Shown here one piece after another: positions 18,443 to 27,628 of a stretch of DNA of 64,000 nucleotides. Made by a program: the position numbers and the translations under genes. Each line of letters opens with the position of its first letter. Positions within the stretch are counted from its first letter, which is position 1. The DNA comes from Desertivirga brevis (lineage in GTDB: Bacteria; Bacteroidota; Bacteroidia; Sphingobacteriales; Sphingobacteriaceae): NCBI RefSeq assembly GCF_017355835.1, contig NZ_JAFEWF010000016.1, positions 1 to 64,000 of the forward strand. The letters are read 5' to 3'. The notes beneath the pieces were generated by a model. That model saw only the letters and a list, made by a program, of their open reading frames with translations, was not told the DNA's origin and searched no databases.

Positions 18443-19993
18443 ATGAAAAAATTAATTCAATATATAGCGCCATTACTTCTACTAACAGCATGTGATAAGA
18501 AGTTGGATGTAGTTAACCCCAATTTAACAACCACTTCAACTTTTTGGAAAACAGAAAGTCAAGCTTTTGCTTCTGTAACAGCTGTATACAATGCATTAAT
18601 CACGGATGGTAGTTACCAAAGATCATTTCCAGGTTTAACGGACAGTAGGGGAGATGATTTTACAGGAGATAGTCCATGGACAGATTTAGTTCAAACCGGA
18701 CAATTTTTGATTCCAACCACTTCAGCTCCTGTAGAATGGATTTGGAGAGACTTCTATATGGTAATTTTCCGAGCTAACCAGGTTTTACATTATGTTCCTT
18801 TAATGGAGGAAAGCGTTTTAAGTAAATCAAAAAAAGACCGGATTTTAGGACAAGCGTTTTTTTTAAGAGGGTTGGCTTATTATAATTTAGCAACTACTTT
18901 TAAGAACGTTCCCCTGTTGACAGGTCTTCCGCCTGAGGACCTAAAAACGTATAACGCTGCAGCTGCCACTGACGAGGATTTGTGGAATCATATTATTTCT
19001 GATTTCAAGACAGCCGAAGGCCTGTTACCAATTTCCTACAATAACGTTGAAGGACAAGATAGAGGCCAGGTAGGGCGAGCAACAATGGGTTCTGCAGCCG
19101 GGATGTTAGCCAAGGCTTACTTATACCGGAAACAATGGCAGTTAGCAGCAGATCAGTGTGAGAAGTTTTTCAATGGCCCATTGAAAGGAGTGTACTCTCT
19201 TATGCCTAATTATAGAGACAACTTTTTACCTACTAATGAAAATAATTCGGAGTCTTTATTTGAAGTTCAATTTAATGAGAAAGTAGGTTCGGTAGCTAAC
19301 TGGACAGGTGAACCTACTTCAACATGGCGGCAATTCGAAGCTTTTTCTATCACGTATGCAATGGAAGGCGTAGGGTTCTCAGATTATTTGCCTACCCGTT
19401 GGATATACAACGAGTACAAACTGGAAAAAACTATAGAAGGAAAAAGCGATCCCAGATTGCTTGCTACTATAGCTTCTTATGAACCTGGAGATAATTCAAC
19501 AAGAGCCTACGGTCGAGAATGGTTTAATCCTACTGATAGAATTTACCCGCGTAAATACACTTATGATGGAATTGCAACTACTGAGTCTTTCGAAGCTAGC
19601 GGGATTAATTACAGGGTACTGCGGTATGCTGACATTTATTTAATGTATGCTGAAGCGTTAAATGAGTTAAATAGGACTGCTGAAGCGTACCCATATATTC
19701 AGGTCGTACGATCAAGGGCGAAACTTCCAGACCTTGCAACGACTAAGCCCGGCCTAACACAAGTTCAGATGCGGGATCAACTTGCGCATGAAAGAGCATT
19801 GGAGTTTGCAATTGAGGGCCAAAGAATTAATGATATTATTCGATGGGGATGGTTATACAACCCAACGAAATTAGCCGAGCTTAAGGCACATGATCCAGAT
19901 TTTAACACATGGACTCCAGGAAATGAGTATTTACCAATTCCTCAGGCAGAATTGAATGTTAATAAAGCATTAACACCGAATCCAGCTAATTAA
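18443..19993 (+). CDS. SusD/RagB-family glycan-binding lipoprotein
   Basis: The start at ATG 18443 gives a lipoprotein signal with lipobox LLLTAC (Cys17), better than a longer frame that overlaps susC. The 516-residue product begins DKKLDVVNPNLTTTSTFW and carries helical TPR-like repeats and SusD motifs such as ILGQAFFLRGLAYYNLA and RYADIYLMYAEALNE. As the surface lid of the SusC channel it would bind the glycan at the outer membrane. It lies 25 bases after susC, in the same transcript. Confidence 0.95.
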   Translation: MKKLIQYIAPLLLLTACDKKLDVVNPNLTTTSTFWKTESQAFASVTAVYNALITDGSYQRSFPGLTDSRGDDFTGDSPWTDLVQTGQFLIPTTSAPVEWIWRDFYMVIFRANQVLHYVPLMEESVLSKSKKDRILGQAFFLRGLAYYNLATTFKNVPLLTGLPPEDLKTYNAAAATDEDLWNHIISDFKTAEGLLPISYNNVEGQDRGQVGRATMGSAAGMLAKAYLYRKQWQLAADQCEKFFNGPLKGVYSLMPNYRDNFLPTNENNSESLFEVQFNEKVGSVANWTGEPTSTWRQFEAFSITYAMEGVGFSDYLPTRWIYNEYKLEKTIEGKSDPRLLATIASYEPGDNSTRAYGREWFNPTDRIYPRKYTYDGIATTESFEASGINYRVLRYADIYLMYAEALNELNRTAEAYPYIQVVRSRAKLPDLATTKPGLTQVQMRDQLAHERALEFAIEGQRINDIIRWGWLYNPTKLAELKAHDPDFNTWTPGNEYLPIPQAELNVNKALTPNPAN

Positions 19994-20034
19994 ATGCTAA
20001 AAAGGCACGTCATAATACGGCGTGACTAAGAAAG

Positions 20035-20054
20035 GACTTTTGTATAACCAATTA
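20035..20054 (+). promoter_or_regulatory. -7-like element and AACCAATTA motif ahead of the first GH43 gene
   Basis: GACTTTTG (20035-20042), close to TAnnTTTG, is followed three bases later by AACCAATTA (20046-20054), 17 bases before the ATG. No -33 TTTG is seen at the usual distance. The box resembles the one ahead of fecR. Confidence 0.45.
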
Positions 20055-20070
20055 CGATAAAGGAAATTTT

Positions 20071-21582
20071 ATGACTAGTGTAATTAAAAGAGTTTTAGCT
20101 CTGGCACTCATATCTACTACCGTCCTTACAAGTTGTAAGGATGATAAAGAACTTTTAACAGAGACTGATAAGGGCGCTTTAGACAAAATATTTGCGGAAA
20201 AGCCTTTTAATATTGATAATCTATCAGATCGGTACGATGCAATCGGCGCTCCATACTTCGCTTCGATATGGGGATCTTATAATGTACATGATCCCTCAAT
20301 AATTAAAGAAGGTGATACCTATTATTGCTACTCTACAGATGTAGCAGTGGGAGGGGCGGTAAAACCGGGTATTCAGGTTCGTCAATCAAAAGATCTTGTA
20401 AATTGGAAATTTGTTGGCTGGGCCTCTGAAGGAAATCCTAAACAGGCAGCAGATTATATTAAATCAAACGGAGGAACACCCTTCGATGGAGTATGGGCAC
20501 CATATATCCTAAAAGTTGGCACAGAATATAGATTATATTATTCTCTTTCTTCTCCTGATCCTACTCCCAGGTTAAGTGCCATAGGCTTATTAACCTCAAC
20601 CTCTCCAACTGGTCCCTGGACAGAGAAGGGATTGGTTGTAGTATCGAAAAATGACGCAAGTATTCAGACCAATGCTATAGACCCAACGGTAGTAATAACA
20701 CCTCAAGGAGAGCATTATATGTATTATGGATCTTCCTGGGATGGAATTTATGTTTTAAAACTCAATGCTACTACTGGTTTAGCTAGCGTAGCAAATGATA
20801 AGGGTAAACGCATCGCTCATAGAGGAGTAACCGGAGGAATGGCGAATGGTAATATAGAAGGACCTGAAATTATTTATAACCCACAGCAACAGATGTATTA
20901 CTTGTTTATCTCTTATGATTGGTTATCTACCAAGTATAATGTGAGAGTGGCAAGGTCAAAGAGTCCAACCGGACCCTTTAAAGATGTGTTTGGAAATGAC
21001 GTAAATCGCTTTGCAGACATTGAGCCAGTTCTGGTAGGCCCCTACGCTTTTAACGGACATCAAGGATGGCAGGGTACTGCTCATTGTTCTGTATTTTCCG
21101 ATGGCAACGGGCAGTATTTTATGGCCCATCAGGGAAGGCCAGCTGAGGCGAGTTATTTCATGAACCTTCATGTTAGGCGCATGTTTTGGCTACCCAACGG
21201 TTGGCCTGCCGTATCACCTGAGAGATATGCCAATGTACCGCAAACTCCAATTACCCGTAACGATATCGTAGGTAAGTATGAGAAGATTCTCCACTTTTAC
21301 GATGTAGTGCCTGGCTATGCAACAGAGCAAACAGATGCACAAATCAAACGGACTTTTGCTATTGATGATTTAAGAGCTGATGGCACTATCGGTGGAAATG
21401 CAGCAGATACATGGACCTTTAATGCTCCTATCCTGAGGACAAGTTTTGCAAACGGGGCATTTGTTGATAGTCTCTATGTATCGCGCGAAAGGGACTGGGA
21501 AAATAAAAAACCTTCAACTATTGTCTATAGCGGAAGAAACAGTGCAGGTAACCTTTCTATCTGGGGTAAAAAAATAGAATAG
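20071..21582 (+). CDS. GH43-family arabinan endo-1,5-alpha-L-arabinosidase, lipoprotein
   Basis: A 503-residue lipoprotein (lipobox ending TSC, Cys22), so probably on the outer-membrane surface. The five-bladed propeller of GH43 shows the three catalytic carboxylates: Asp74 in NVHDPSIIK (base), Asp204 in NAIDPTVV (pKa modulator) and Glu263 in NIEGPEIIY (acid). About 100 residues beyond the propeller resemble the C-terminal beta domain of extended endo-arabinanases. It would cut alpha-1,5-arabinan at the cell surface to feed the SusC/SusD pair. It follows susD by 77 bases and has its own candidate promoter. Substrate is inferred from family and neighbours. Confidence 0.88.
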   Translation: MTSVIKRVLALALISTTVLTSCKDDKELLTETDKGALDKIFAEKPFNIDNLSDRYDAIGAPYFASIWGSYNVHDPSIIKEGDTYYCYSTDVAVGGAVKPGIQVRQSKDLVNWKFVGWASEGNPKQAADYIKSNGGTPFDGVWAPYILKVGTEYRLYYSLSSPDPTPRLSAIGLLTSTSPTGPWTEKGLVVVSKNDASIQTNAIDPTVVITPQGEHYMYYGSSWDGIYVLKLNATTGLASVANDKGKRIAHRGVTGGMANGNIEGPEIIYNPQQQMYYLFISYDWLSTKYNVRVARSKSPTGPFKDVFGNDVNRFADIEPVLVGPYAFNGHQGWQGTAHCSVFSDGNGQYFMAHQGRPAEASYFMNLHVRRMFWLPNGWPAVSPERYANVPQTPITRNDIVGKYEKILHFYDVVPGYATEQTDAQIKRTFAIDDLRADGTIGGNAADTWTFNAPILRTSFANGAFVDSLYVSRERDWENKKPSTIVYSGRNSAGNLSIWGKKIE

Positions 21583-21601
21583 TTAGTTTAAATTGGTTAG
21601 T

Positions 21602-21634
21602 CCCTGCTGCCTGATTTTCAGCAGCAGGGTTTTT
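21602..21634 (+). terminator. Intrinsic terminator after the first GH43 gene
   Basis: CCCTGCTGC pairs perfectly with GCAGCAGGG around a 10-base loop, followed by five T. It ends the susC-susD-GH43 transcript, so the following GH51 gene needs its own promoter. Confidence 0.9.
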
Positions 21635-21663
21635 ACTTTCTAAAACAAGTTTTTAATTGTTTT

Positions 21664-21703
21664 TTTGACATTTAATAATTTTCATATATTTAAGAACCAA
21701 TTA
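21664..21703 (+). promoter_or_regulatory. Candidate promoter and AACCAATTA motif ahead of the GH51 gene
   Basis: TTTG (21664-21667), 17 bases, then TATATTTA (21685-21692; one base off the TAnnTTTG consensus). AACCAATTA follows at 21695-21703. The predicted leader is about 50 bases. Confidence 0.5.
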
Positions 21704-21751
21704 TTAATTACTAAACAAACACACAAAAGCGGTTTCAAGCGCATTTAAAAC

Positions 21752-23734
21752 ATGAAAAGGAATTTCAATTTACTTTGTCTGCTAGGGCTTTCCCTTGGGG
21801 TAGCAGGTCAGAGTTTAGCACAGGTTAAAAAATTTACTGTTAAAGCGAACGAAGTAGGTGCTGCTGTTCAACCAACCATGTGGGGTGTCTTTTTTGAAGA
21901 TATCAACATGGGGGCTGATGGAGGCATTTATGCAGAACTGGTTAAAAACAGGTCCTTCGAATTTAACAAACCTTTGATGGGATGGACAGTGCAGGGGAAT
22001 AAGAATGAAGGCGATCTGCTTATTCTTAACCGGCAGGAATTAAAGGCTTCCAATCCGAGATTTCTAAGGGTGAAGGTTGATAATAGAAGAAAAGGCGACT
22101 TAGGGATTCAGAACGAAGGGTTTCGGGGCATGGGGATCAAGCAAGGTTTGAGATACGATTTTTCCGTTATGTATCGTCAGGCAAATGCAGGAGTCAAAAT
22201 GCATCTGGAGTTAATTGACTCAAAAGGTAATGTGATCGGATCAACGGTATTTACTCCAACACAGTCAGGTCCCGAATGGAAAAAACAGGCTATAAGTTTC
22301 AATGCTACAGCAACAGAACCTAAAGCTAAATTTAATATTTGGTTTGAAGGAAATGGAACAGTTGATCTGGATATGATCTCTTTGTTTCCATCTGATACCT
22401 GGAAAAATCGTCCTGGAGGTTTAAGAGGAGATATGGTTCAGCTACTCGCAGACATGAAGCCGGGATTTATCCGGTTTCCGGGGGGCTGCATCGTAGAAGG
22501 CTCTGACCTTTCTTTACGTTATCAGTGGAAAAAGACAGTTGGGCCAGTGGAAGATCGCGAACTGATTATCAACCGTTGGAATTTTGAATTTGCCCATCGC
22601 CCCGCTCCGGATTATTATCAAACTTTCGGGCTAGGTTTCTTTGAGTATTTTCAACTAGCTGAAGATATAGGCGCAGAACCTCTTCCTATACTTAACTGCG
22701 GAATGGCATGTCAATTCAACACTGCTGAAGTTGTTCCTGTTGACGAATTAGGTCCATACATTCAAGACGCTTTGGATCTGATTGAGTTTGCAAACGGAGA
22801 TGTAAATAGCAAGTGGGGTAAATTGCGTGCAAGCATGGGCCACCCAAAGCCTTTTAACTTAAAAATGATGGGTATAGGCAACGAGAATTGGGGACCTCAA
22901 TATCTGGAACGGCTTAAGCTCTTTACCAAGGCAATTAAGGAGAAGTATCCTGATATTAAACTTGTGAATAGCTCAGGTACAGATCCGAATGGAGAGCGCT
23001 TCGATTATCTTAACGGAGAGCTAAGAAAAATGGGTGCAGATTTTATTGATGAACATTACTATCGTCGTCCGGAATGGTTCCTGGAAAATGCCAGCCGTTA
23101 CGACAACTATCCACGCAATGGATCGAAAGTTTTTGCAGGTGAGTATGCTGCCCAAAGTGATAAGACTGTAAGTGTTGACAATAAGAATAATGTTAAAACG
23201 GCAATTTCGGAAGCGGCCTTTCTCACTGGTCTTGAAAGAAATGCAGACGTAGTGCACATGGCATCCTACGCACCTCTTTTTGCTCACATCGACGGATGGC
23301 AGTGGACGCCTGATATGATCTGGGTGGATAATCTCCGCTCCTATGGAACACCTAACTACCATGTACAAAAATTGTACTCTTTAAATAAAGGGACTAATGT
23401 TGTGCCTATTTTATTGAATGGGCAGAAGGTAACAGGACAAGATGGTTTGTACGCATCAGCTGTTGTTGATAAGAAAACAAATGAATTGATCTTGAAAGTT
23501 GTTAATACAACGGATAAAGAGACTGAAGGAGCCTTCTCTTTAGAGGGGGGTAATAGATTACAATCAAAAGGGACGCTTACAGTATTAGGCGCTTCAGACA
23601 CTGAAAAGGTGAATACATTAGATAAACCTTTCGATGTTAGTCCTAAGACCGAGCCAATATCAGTTAAACAGCAAGGAATAACGGCTAAACTTGCTCCCAA
23701 TTCATTAAATGTTATTAAAGTAAAAATGTTATAA
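21752..23734 (+). CDS. GH51-family alpha-L-arabinofuranosidase
   Basis: A 660-residue protein with a signal peptide (MKRNFNLLCLLGLSLGV, cleavage after SLAQ) and no lipobox, so probably periplasmic. A CBM4/9-like beta segment at about 75-215 interrupts the start of the catalytic domain. The barrel carries the catalytic acid/base Glu378 in GIGNENWGP and the nucleophile Glu464 in VFAGEYAAQ, and IRFPGGCIVEG is conserved. It would release terminal arabinofuranose from imported arabino-oligosaccharides. It is first in a two-gene unit with the second GH43 (3-base gap). Confidence 0.93.
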   Translation: MKRNFNLLCLLGLSLGVAGQSLAQVKKFTVKANEVGAAVQPTMWGVFFEDINMGADGGIYAELVKNRSFEFNKPLMGWTVQGNKNEGDLLILNRQELKASNPRFLRVKVDNRRKGDLGIQNEGFRGMGIKQGLRYDFSVMYRQANAGVKMHLELIDSKGNVIGSTVFTPTQSGPEWKKQAISFNATATEPKAKFNIWFEGNGTVDLDMISLFPSDTWKNRPGGLRGDMVQLLADMKPGFIRFPGGCIVEGSDLSLRYQWKKTVGPVEDRELIINRWNFEFAHRPAPDYYQTFGLGFFEYFQLAEDIGAEPLPILNCGMACQFNTAEVVPVDELGPYIQDALDLIEFANGDVNSKWGKLRASMGHPKPFNLKMMGIGNENWGPQYLERLKLFTKAIKEKYPDIKLVNSSGTDPNGERFDYLNGELRKMGADFIDEHYYRRPEWFLENASRYDNYPRNGSKVFAGEYAAQSDKTVSVDNKNNVKTAISEAAFLTGLERNADVVHMASYAPLFAHIDGWQWTPDMIWVDNLRSYGTPNYHVQKLYSLNKGTNVVPILLNGQKVTGQDGLYASAVVDKKTNELILKVVNTTDKETEGAFSLEGGNRLQSKGTLTVLGASDTEKVNTLDKPFDVSPKTEPISVKQQGITAKLAPNSLNVIKVKML

Positions 23735-23737
23735 CAC

Positions 23738-24754
23738 GTGTTTAAGCTATTCAAAAAAATTTGTTGCTTGTTCCTGATCGGGGCAAGCAACTTTGTTTTC
23801 GGACAGGATTTGAAGCAAAATATCTCTGTTCACGATCCTGTTATGGCAAAACAAGGGGACAATTATTATCTCTTCTGTACAGGCTGGGGGATATCTGTTT
23901 GGTCTTCTAAAGATTTGAAGAACTGGAAAAAAGAGAAAGCGGTATTTGCGGAAGCACCACAATGGGCAATTAAAGCCGTCCCTGGCTTTAAGGGACATAT
24001 CTGGGCCCCCGATATCGCCTACTATAACGGAGAGTATTATTTATATTATTCTATTTCGGCCTTCGGGAAAAACACATCCGCAATTGGTTTGGCTACTAAT
24101 AAAACTCTCGACCCTTCTTCAGCTGATTTTCGGTGGGTGGACCATGGAAAGGTAATTCAGTCTTACCCCGGAGTCACTAATTGGAACGCAATAGACCCGA
24201 ATATTGTAACCGATAAAAAAAATAAGCCTTATTTACTGTTCGGCTCATTTTGGGATGGACTGCAACTGGTGGAATTAAGTAAGGACGGCAAATCCATTAT
24301 CGGTGATTCAATCAGGCTTAAAACAATAGCAAGCCGAAAAAAAGATCCAGAGGCAGCAAATCCACCAGCAATAGATGATAATCCTGTGGATGCGGGTGGT
24401 AATTCTATTGAAGCTCCGTTTGTCTTTAAAAAAGGGAAATATTATTACCTTTTCGCTTCAATTGATTATTGCTGTAAGGGTCCTAAAAGTACTTACAAGA
24501 TGATTGTCGGACGATCCAGGTCGGTAGAAGGTCCATACTTAGACAAAGAGGGTATTCCTATGGCTAAAGGAGGAGGGTCAACTGTGCTTCAAGGAGATAG
24601 TAAATGGTATGGTGTAGGGCATAATTCAGCTTATACTTTTGATAAAACAGATTACCTGATATTTCACGGTTATGATGCCTCTGATAATGGCATTCCAAAA
24701 TTGCGGGTGGAAAAGATGAACTGGAAAAACGGTTGGCCAGTGGTGCAAAAATAA
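23738..24754 (+). CDS. GH43-family arabinan endo-1,5-alpha-L-arabinosidase, secreted
   Basis: A 338-residue single-domain GH43 enzyme starting at GTG 23738, three bases after the GH51 stop. The signal peptide ends VFGQ with no lipobox, suggesting a periplasmic enzyme. Catalytic residues are Asp33 (ISVHDPVMAK), Asp153 (WNAIDPNIV) and Glu225 (NSIEAPFVF). The SIEAPFVF and HIWAPDIAYY motifs fit arabinanase members of the family. It would shorten imported oligomers alongside the GH51 enzyme. The surface and periplasmic GH43 copies differ in length and probably in subfamily. Confidence 0.9.
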   Translation: MFKLFKKICCLFLIGASNFVFGQDLKQNISVHDPVMAKQGDNYYLFCTGWGISVWSSKDLKNWKKEKAVFAEAPQWAIKAVPGFKGHIWAPDIAYYNGEYYLYYSISAFGKNTSAIGLATNKTLDPSSADFRWVDHGKVIQSYPGVTNWNAIDPNIVTDKKNKPYLLFGSFWDGLQLVELSKDGKSIIGDSIRLKTIASRKKDPEAANPPAIDDNPVDAGGNSIEAPFVFKKGKYYYLFASIDYCCKGPKSTYKMIVGRSRSVEGPYLDKEGIPMAKGGGSTVLQGDSKWYGVGHNSAYTFDKTDYLIFHGYDASDNGIPKLRVEKMNWKNGWPVVQK

Positions 24755-24799
24755 TAATAGTTCATAAGTTGCTGTAAAACGTCTTTATTATGAAGGTGC

Positions 24800-24916
24800 A
24801 TGCTGAATTTGTTTGAGGAAGCAATGCGGAATATAGATTGGAAAGAAGTAAAATACTATATTGCGCCGCCGCTTGTGCAAATACTATTTGAGTCGCGGTA
24901 CATATTACCTTTTTAG
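24800..24916 (+). CDS. Possible 38-residue ORF, uncertain
   Basis: A complete frame runs from ATG 24800 to TAG 24914-24916, with a weak AAGG ahead of the start. The predicted peptide begins MLNLFEEAMRNIDWKEV and is mildly amphipathic. There is no recognisable domain. It sits in the 229-base gap between the second GH43 and the epimerase gene and may be chance. Confidence 0.2.
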   Translation: MLNLFEEAMRNIDWKEVKYYIAPPLVQILFESRYILPF

Positions 24917-24983
24917 TGATTAGCAAACACTTATTGATATTTTTAACATTATTATAAATCTTTTTAAAAACCTATTTGTACTC

Positions 24984-26162
24984 ATGAAATCGAACTTATT
25001 GCTAATTTTGGCGGCCGGTATCGTAGGGCTGTCGGCATGTACAAACAACTCTAATAAAACGACAACATCTAACGCAGATTCAGATTCTGTATCAAAAACA
25101 GTTATGATTCCAGACAGCAGCAATTTTTCAGCAACTATTGACGGAAAGCAAGCAGGCTTATTCGTTTTAAAGAACAACAACAATGTACAAGTTGCAATAA
25201 CTAATTATGGTGGCCGTATTGTGAGTATTCTTGTCCCGGATAAGGATGGAAAGATTGTAGATGTAGCACTTGGATATGATAAAGTTTCAGGTTATCAACA
25301 AGTTAATGAGCCTTATTTTGGCGCTTTGATTGGTCGTTACGGTAACCGTATTGGAAAAGCTACCTTTACTTTGGATGGTAAAGCTTACAAGCTTCCTGCA
25401 AATGATAACGGTCAATCCCTTCATGGAGGGCCAAAAGGTTTTCATGCTCAGGTTTGGGATGCAAAGAAGGTTAATGATTACACTTTAGAGTTAACCCGCC
25501 TGTCTGCTGACGGAGAAGAAGGTTATCCTGGCAATTTAACTGTTAAAGTAGTTTATACCTTAACTGACGATAATGCTATAAAAATGGATTATACGGCAAC
25601 TACTGATAAAGCTACCGTACTTAACCTGACCAACCATGCTTACTTCAATCTAAACGGTGAGGGTAATGGTGATATTAACGATCATATCCTTACTATAAAT
25701 GCCTCTAAATTTACTCCGGTAGATGCAACACTTATTCCTACAGGAGAGCTAAAAGATGTAGCAGGTACTCCATTTGATTTCACAAAACCAGCGGCAATTG
25801 GTTCTCGTGTTAATGCAGATGATGAGCAGTTGAAAATGGGTAAAGGTTACGACCATAATTTTGTTTTGACGGATGGTTCAGAGAAGCTTAAACAAGCTGC
25901 TTTTGTTGTAGGGCCGAAAACCGGTATCACTCTTGAAGTTTTAACAAATGAGCCAGGAATTCAATTTTATGGAGGTAATTTCCTTGACGGAAAATTAAAC
26001 GATTGCAAAGGTGGTAAACCTTATCAGCACCGTACAGGCTTTTGTTTAGAGACTCAACATTTCCCTGATTCTCCAAATAAAGCATCTTTTCCTAGTACTA
26101 CTTTAAAGCCAGGAGAAACGTATCAAACTACTACCTTGTATAAGTTTGGAGTTCAAAAGTAA
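24984..26162 (+). CDS. galM: Aldose 1-epimerase (galactose mutarotase), lipoprotein
   Basis: A 392-residue protein with a lipoprotein signal (GLSACTNN, Cys19), a low-complexity linker and a full GalM domain from about residue 45. Conserved motifs are ITNYGGRIVSILVPD, GRYGNRIGKATF, SLHGGPKGFH, LTNHAYFNLNG (catalytic His region), GYDHNF and TNEPGIQFYGGNF (catalytic Glu region). It interconverts alpha and beta anomers of aldoses in the periplasm. At the end of an arabinan locus it may act on released L-arabinose (inference). It has a 229-base upstream gap and its own terminator, so it may be a separate transcript. Confidence 0.93.
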   Translation: MKSNLLLILAAGIVGLSACTNNSNKTTTSNADSDSVSKTVMIPDSSNFSATIDGKQAGLFVLKNNNNVQVAITNYGGRIVSILVPDKDGKIVDVALGYDKVSGYQQVNEPYFGALIGRYGNRIGKATFTLDGKAYKLPANDNGQSLHGGPKGFHAQVWDAKKVNDYTLELTRLSADGEEGYPGNLTVKVVYTLTDDNAIKMDYTATTDKATVLNLTNHAYFNLNGEGNGDINDHILTINASKFTPVDATLIPTGELKDVAGTPFDFTKPAAIGSRVNADDEQLKMGKGYDHNFVLTDGSEKLKQAAFVVGPKTGITLEVLTNEPGIQFYGGNFLDGKLNDCKGGKPYQHRTGFCLETQHFPDSPNKASFPSTTLKPGETYQTTTLYKFGVQK

Positions 26163-26184
26163 AATCTTGAACAAATGATATCCT

Positions 26185-26225
26185 ACAGGCGCTGTGCTAC
26201 TTAGCACAGCGCCTGTTTGCTTTTA
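26185..26225 (+). terminator. Intrinsic terminator of galM
   Basis: A perfect 14-bp stem (ACAGGCGCTGTGCT with AGCACAGCGCCTGT) around a four-base loop is followed by TTGCTTTT. It closes the arabinan locus. Confidence 0.92.
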
Positions 26226-26408
26226 TAGGGGCTTGGCAAACTTCTGATTTTCTTTTATGTTGATAAGAAATAATATCAGTGACGCCATCAACATAACGGG
26301 CTATAATTGGTTTAAGATCCTCATGTGGTTTATTTTCAAATCTCATAAGGAGGATTAAAGAAAAGTTGACGATCTCATAAAAAAATTGACTTTTATAAAA
26401 ATTAAGAT

Positions 26409-27479
26409 TTGATCACCTTTATAAAAATTATTCTTGAAATTCTGGCCTGTCTGGTATTGACAATGTCCCTCCTGCCTTTAGTTCGTAATGATTACTGGGC
26501 CTTCCGGGTTTTTGAGTATCCGCGCTTTCAAAAGTTGATCCTGACAGCTCTACTCCTCACCGCGTTTATTGCAAGGCTTTTGGTAGGAGACCAGGTCACT
26601 GCAGTTTTAATATTTACGGCTTTGCTTTCTTGTAATCTAATTTATTTATTTTATCAGATCTACCCATTTCTGGGCTTTGCTAAAAGGCAAGTTAAGCGAG
26701 CGACAGAAGTTATAGAAAACCAAAGCATATCTTTGATTACTGCTAATGTTTACCAATATAACAGGAATGATAAAAAGTATATACGGAATCTGGAGCTGCA
26801 AAACGCCGATGTAATGTTGCTTTTGGAAACAGATTCATGGTGGCAAAGCTCCCTCTCAATTCTGAAAGAGAAATATCCGTATTATGTAGAAGTTCCTTTA
26901 GAAAATACCTATGGAATGATGTTGTTCTCAAAACTTAAATTTGAGGATCACAAAGTGGAATACCTGGTCGAAAAGGAAATTCCTTCAATCCATGTCAAGT
27001 TGATGCTGCCCTCAGGTAAAAAAGTGCAACTTTATTGTGTTCATCCGACACCTCCGGTGCCAAATGAAAATCCCAGATCAACCGAACGTGATAAAGAGTT
27101 GTTGCTAGTAGGAAGGCTGGCCAGAAAAAGCAATTTGCCCGTAATTGTTATGGGAGACCTTAATGATGTGGCTTGGAGTTATACCACTGAGCTTTTCTCC
27201 AAATACAGTGGGCTACTGGATCCGCGCAAGGGAAGAGGATTCTTTAATACCTTTCATGCCTGGTATCCCTTTCTTCGCTTTCCCCTGGATCACGTGTTCT
27301 GTTCTGTCGATTTTAAATTGATCGATATAAGGAAGCTAGAGGCCTGCGGCTCCGATCACTTTCCGATGTATCTAAGATTACAATATGAAAACACAGCGGC
27401 AATTGAGCAGGAGGAGCCGAAACCAGATCTGGAAGAGAAGGAACTTGCCGAAGAAAAAATTGCTAAAAAAGCTGGTTGA
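26409..27479 (+). CDS. Membrane-anchored endonuclease/exonuclease/phosphatase family protein
   Basis: A 356-residue protein that appears to start at TTG 26409, because the first hydrophobic helix begins right there; ATG at residue 19 would cut it. Three N-terminal membrane segments (within residues 1-90) precede an EEP-fold domain with LITANVYQYN, LLLETDSWW, VIVMGDLNDVAWS and a terminal GSDHFPM, which are the metal-binding and catalytic motifs of Mg-dependent phosphoesterases. A charged Glu/Lys tail ends the protein. The domain faces the cytosol or periplasm depending on topology. Substrate (DNA, lipid or other phosphodiester) cannot be told. Confidence 0.82.
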   Translation: MITFIKIILEILACLVLTMSLLPLVRNDYWAFRVFEYPRFQKLILTALLLTAFIARLLVGDQVTAVLIFTALLSCNLIYLFYQIYPFLGFAKRQVKRATEVIENQSISLITANVYQYNRNDKKYIRNLELQNADVMLLLETDSWWQSSLSILKEKYPYYVEVPLENTYGMMLFSKLKFEDHKVEYLVEKEIPSIHVKLMLPSGKKVQLYCVHPTPPVPNENPRSTERDKELLLVGRLARKSNLPVIVMGDLNDVAWSYTTELFSKYSGLLDPRKGRGFFNTFHAWYPFLRFPLDHVFCSVDFKLIDIRKLEACGSDHFPMYLRLQYENTAAIEQEEPKPDLEEKELAEEKIAKKAG

Positions 27480-27578
27480 AGGATCGTTTAAATACCAACA
27501 TCAGATAGAAGCTCCGGGAGTAGAGTGACGAACCGAAGTTATGGAACGGATCACTTGTTCTTGTGCCATTGAAATTAC

Positions 27579-27605
27579 ACAAAAAAGCCCCGATTCGTCA
27601 GGGCT
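27579..27605 (-). terminator. Intrinsic terminator for the DUF3606 gene
   Basis: On the minus strand AGCCC-TGACGAATCG-GGGCT is followed by six U, 24 bases after the stop codon. Confidence 0.75.
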
Positions 27606-27628
27606 GCTCAAAAATGTTACGTTGTGCC

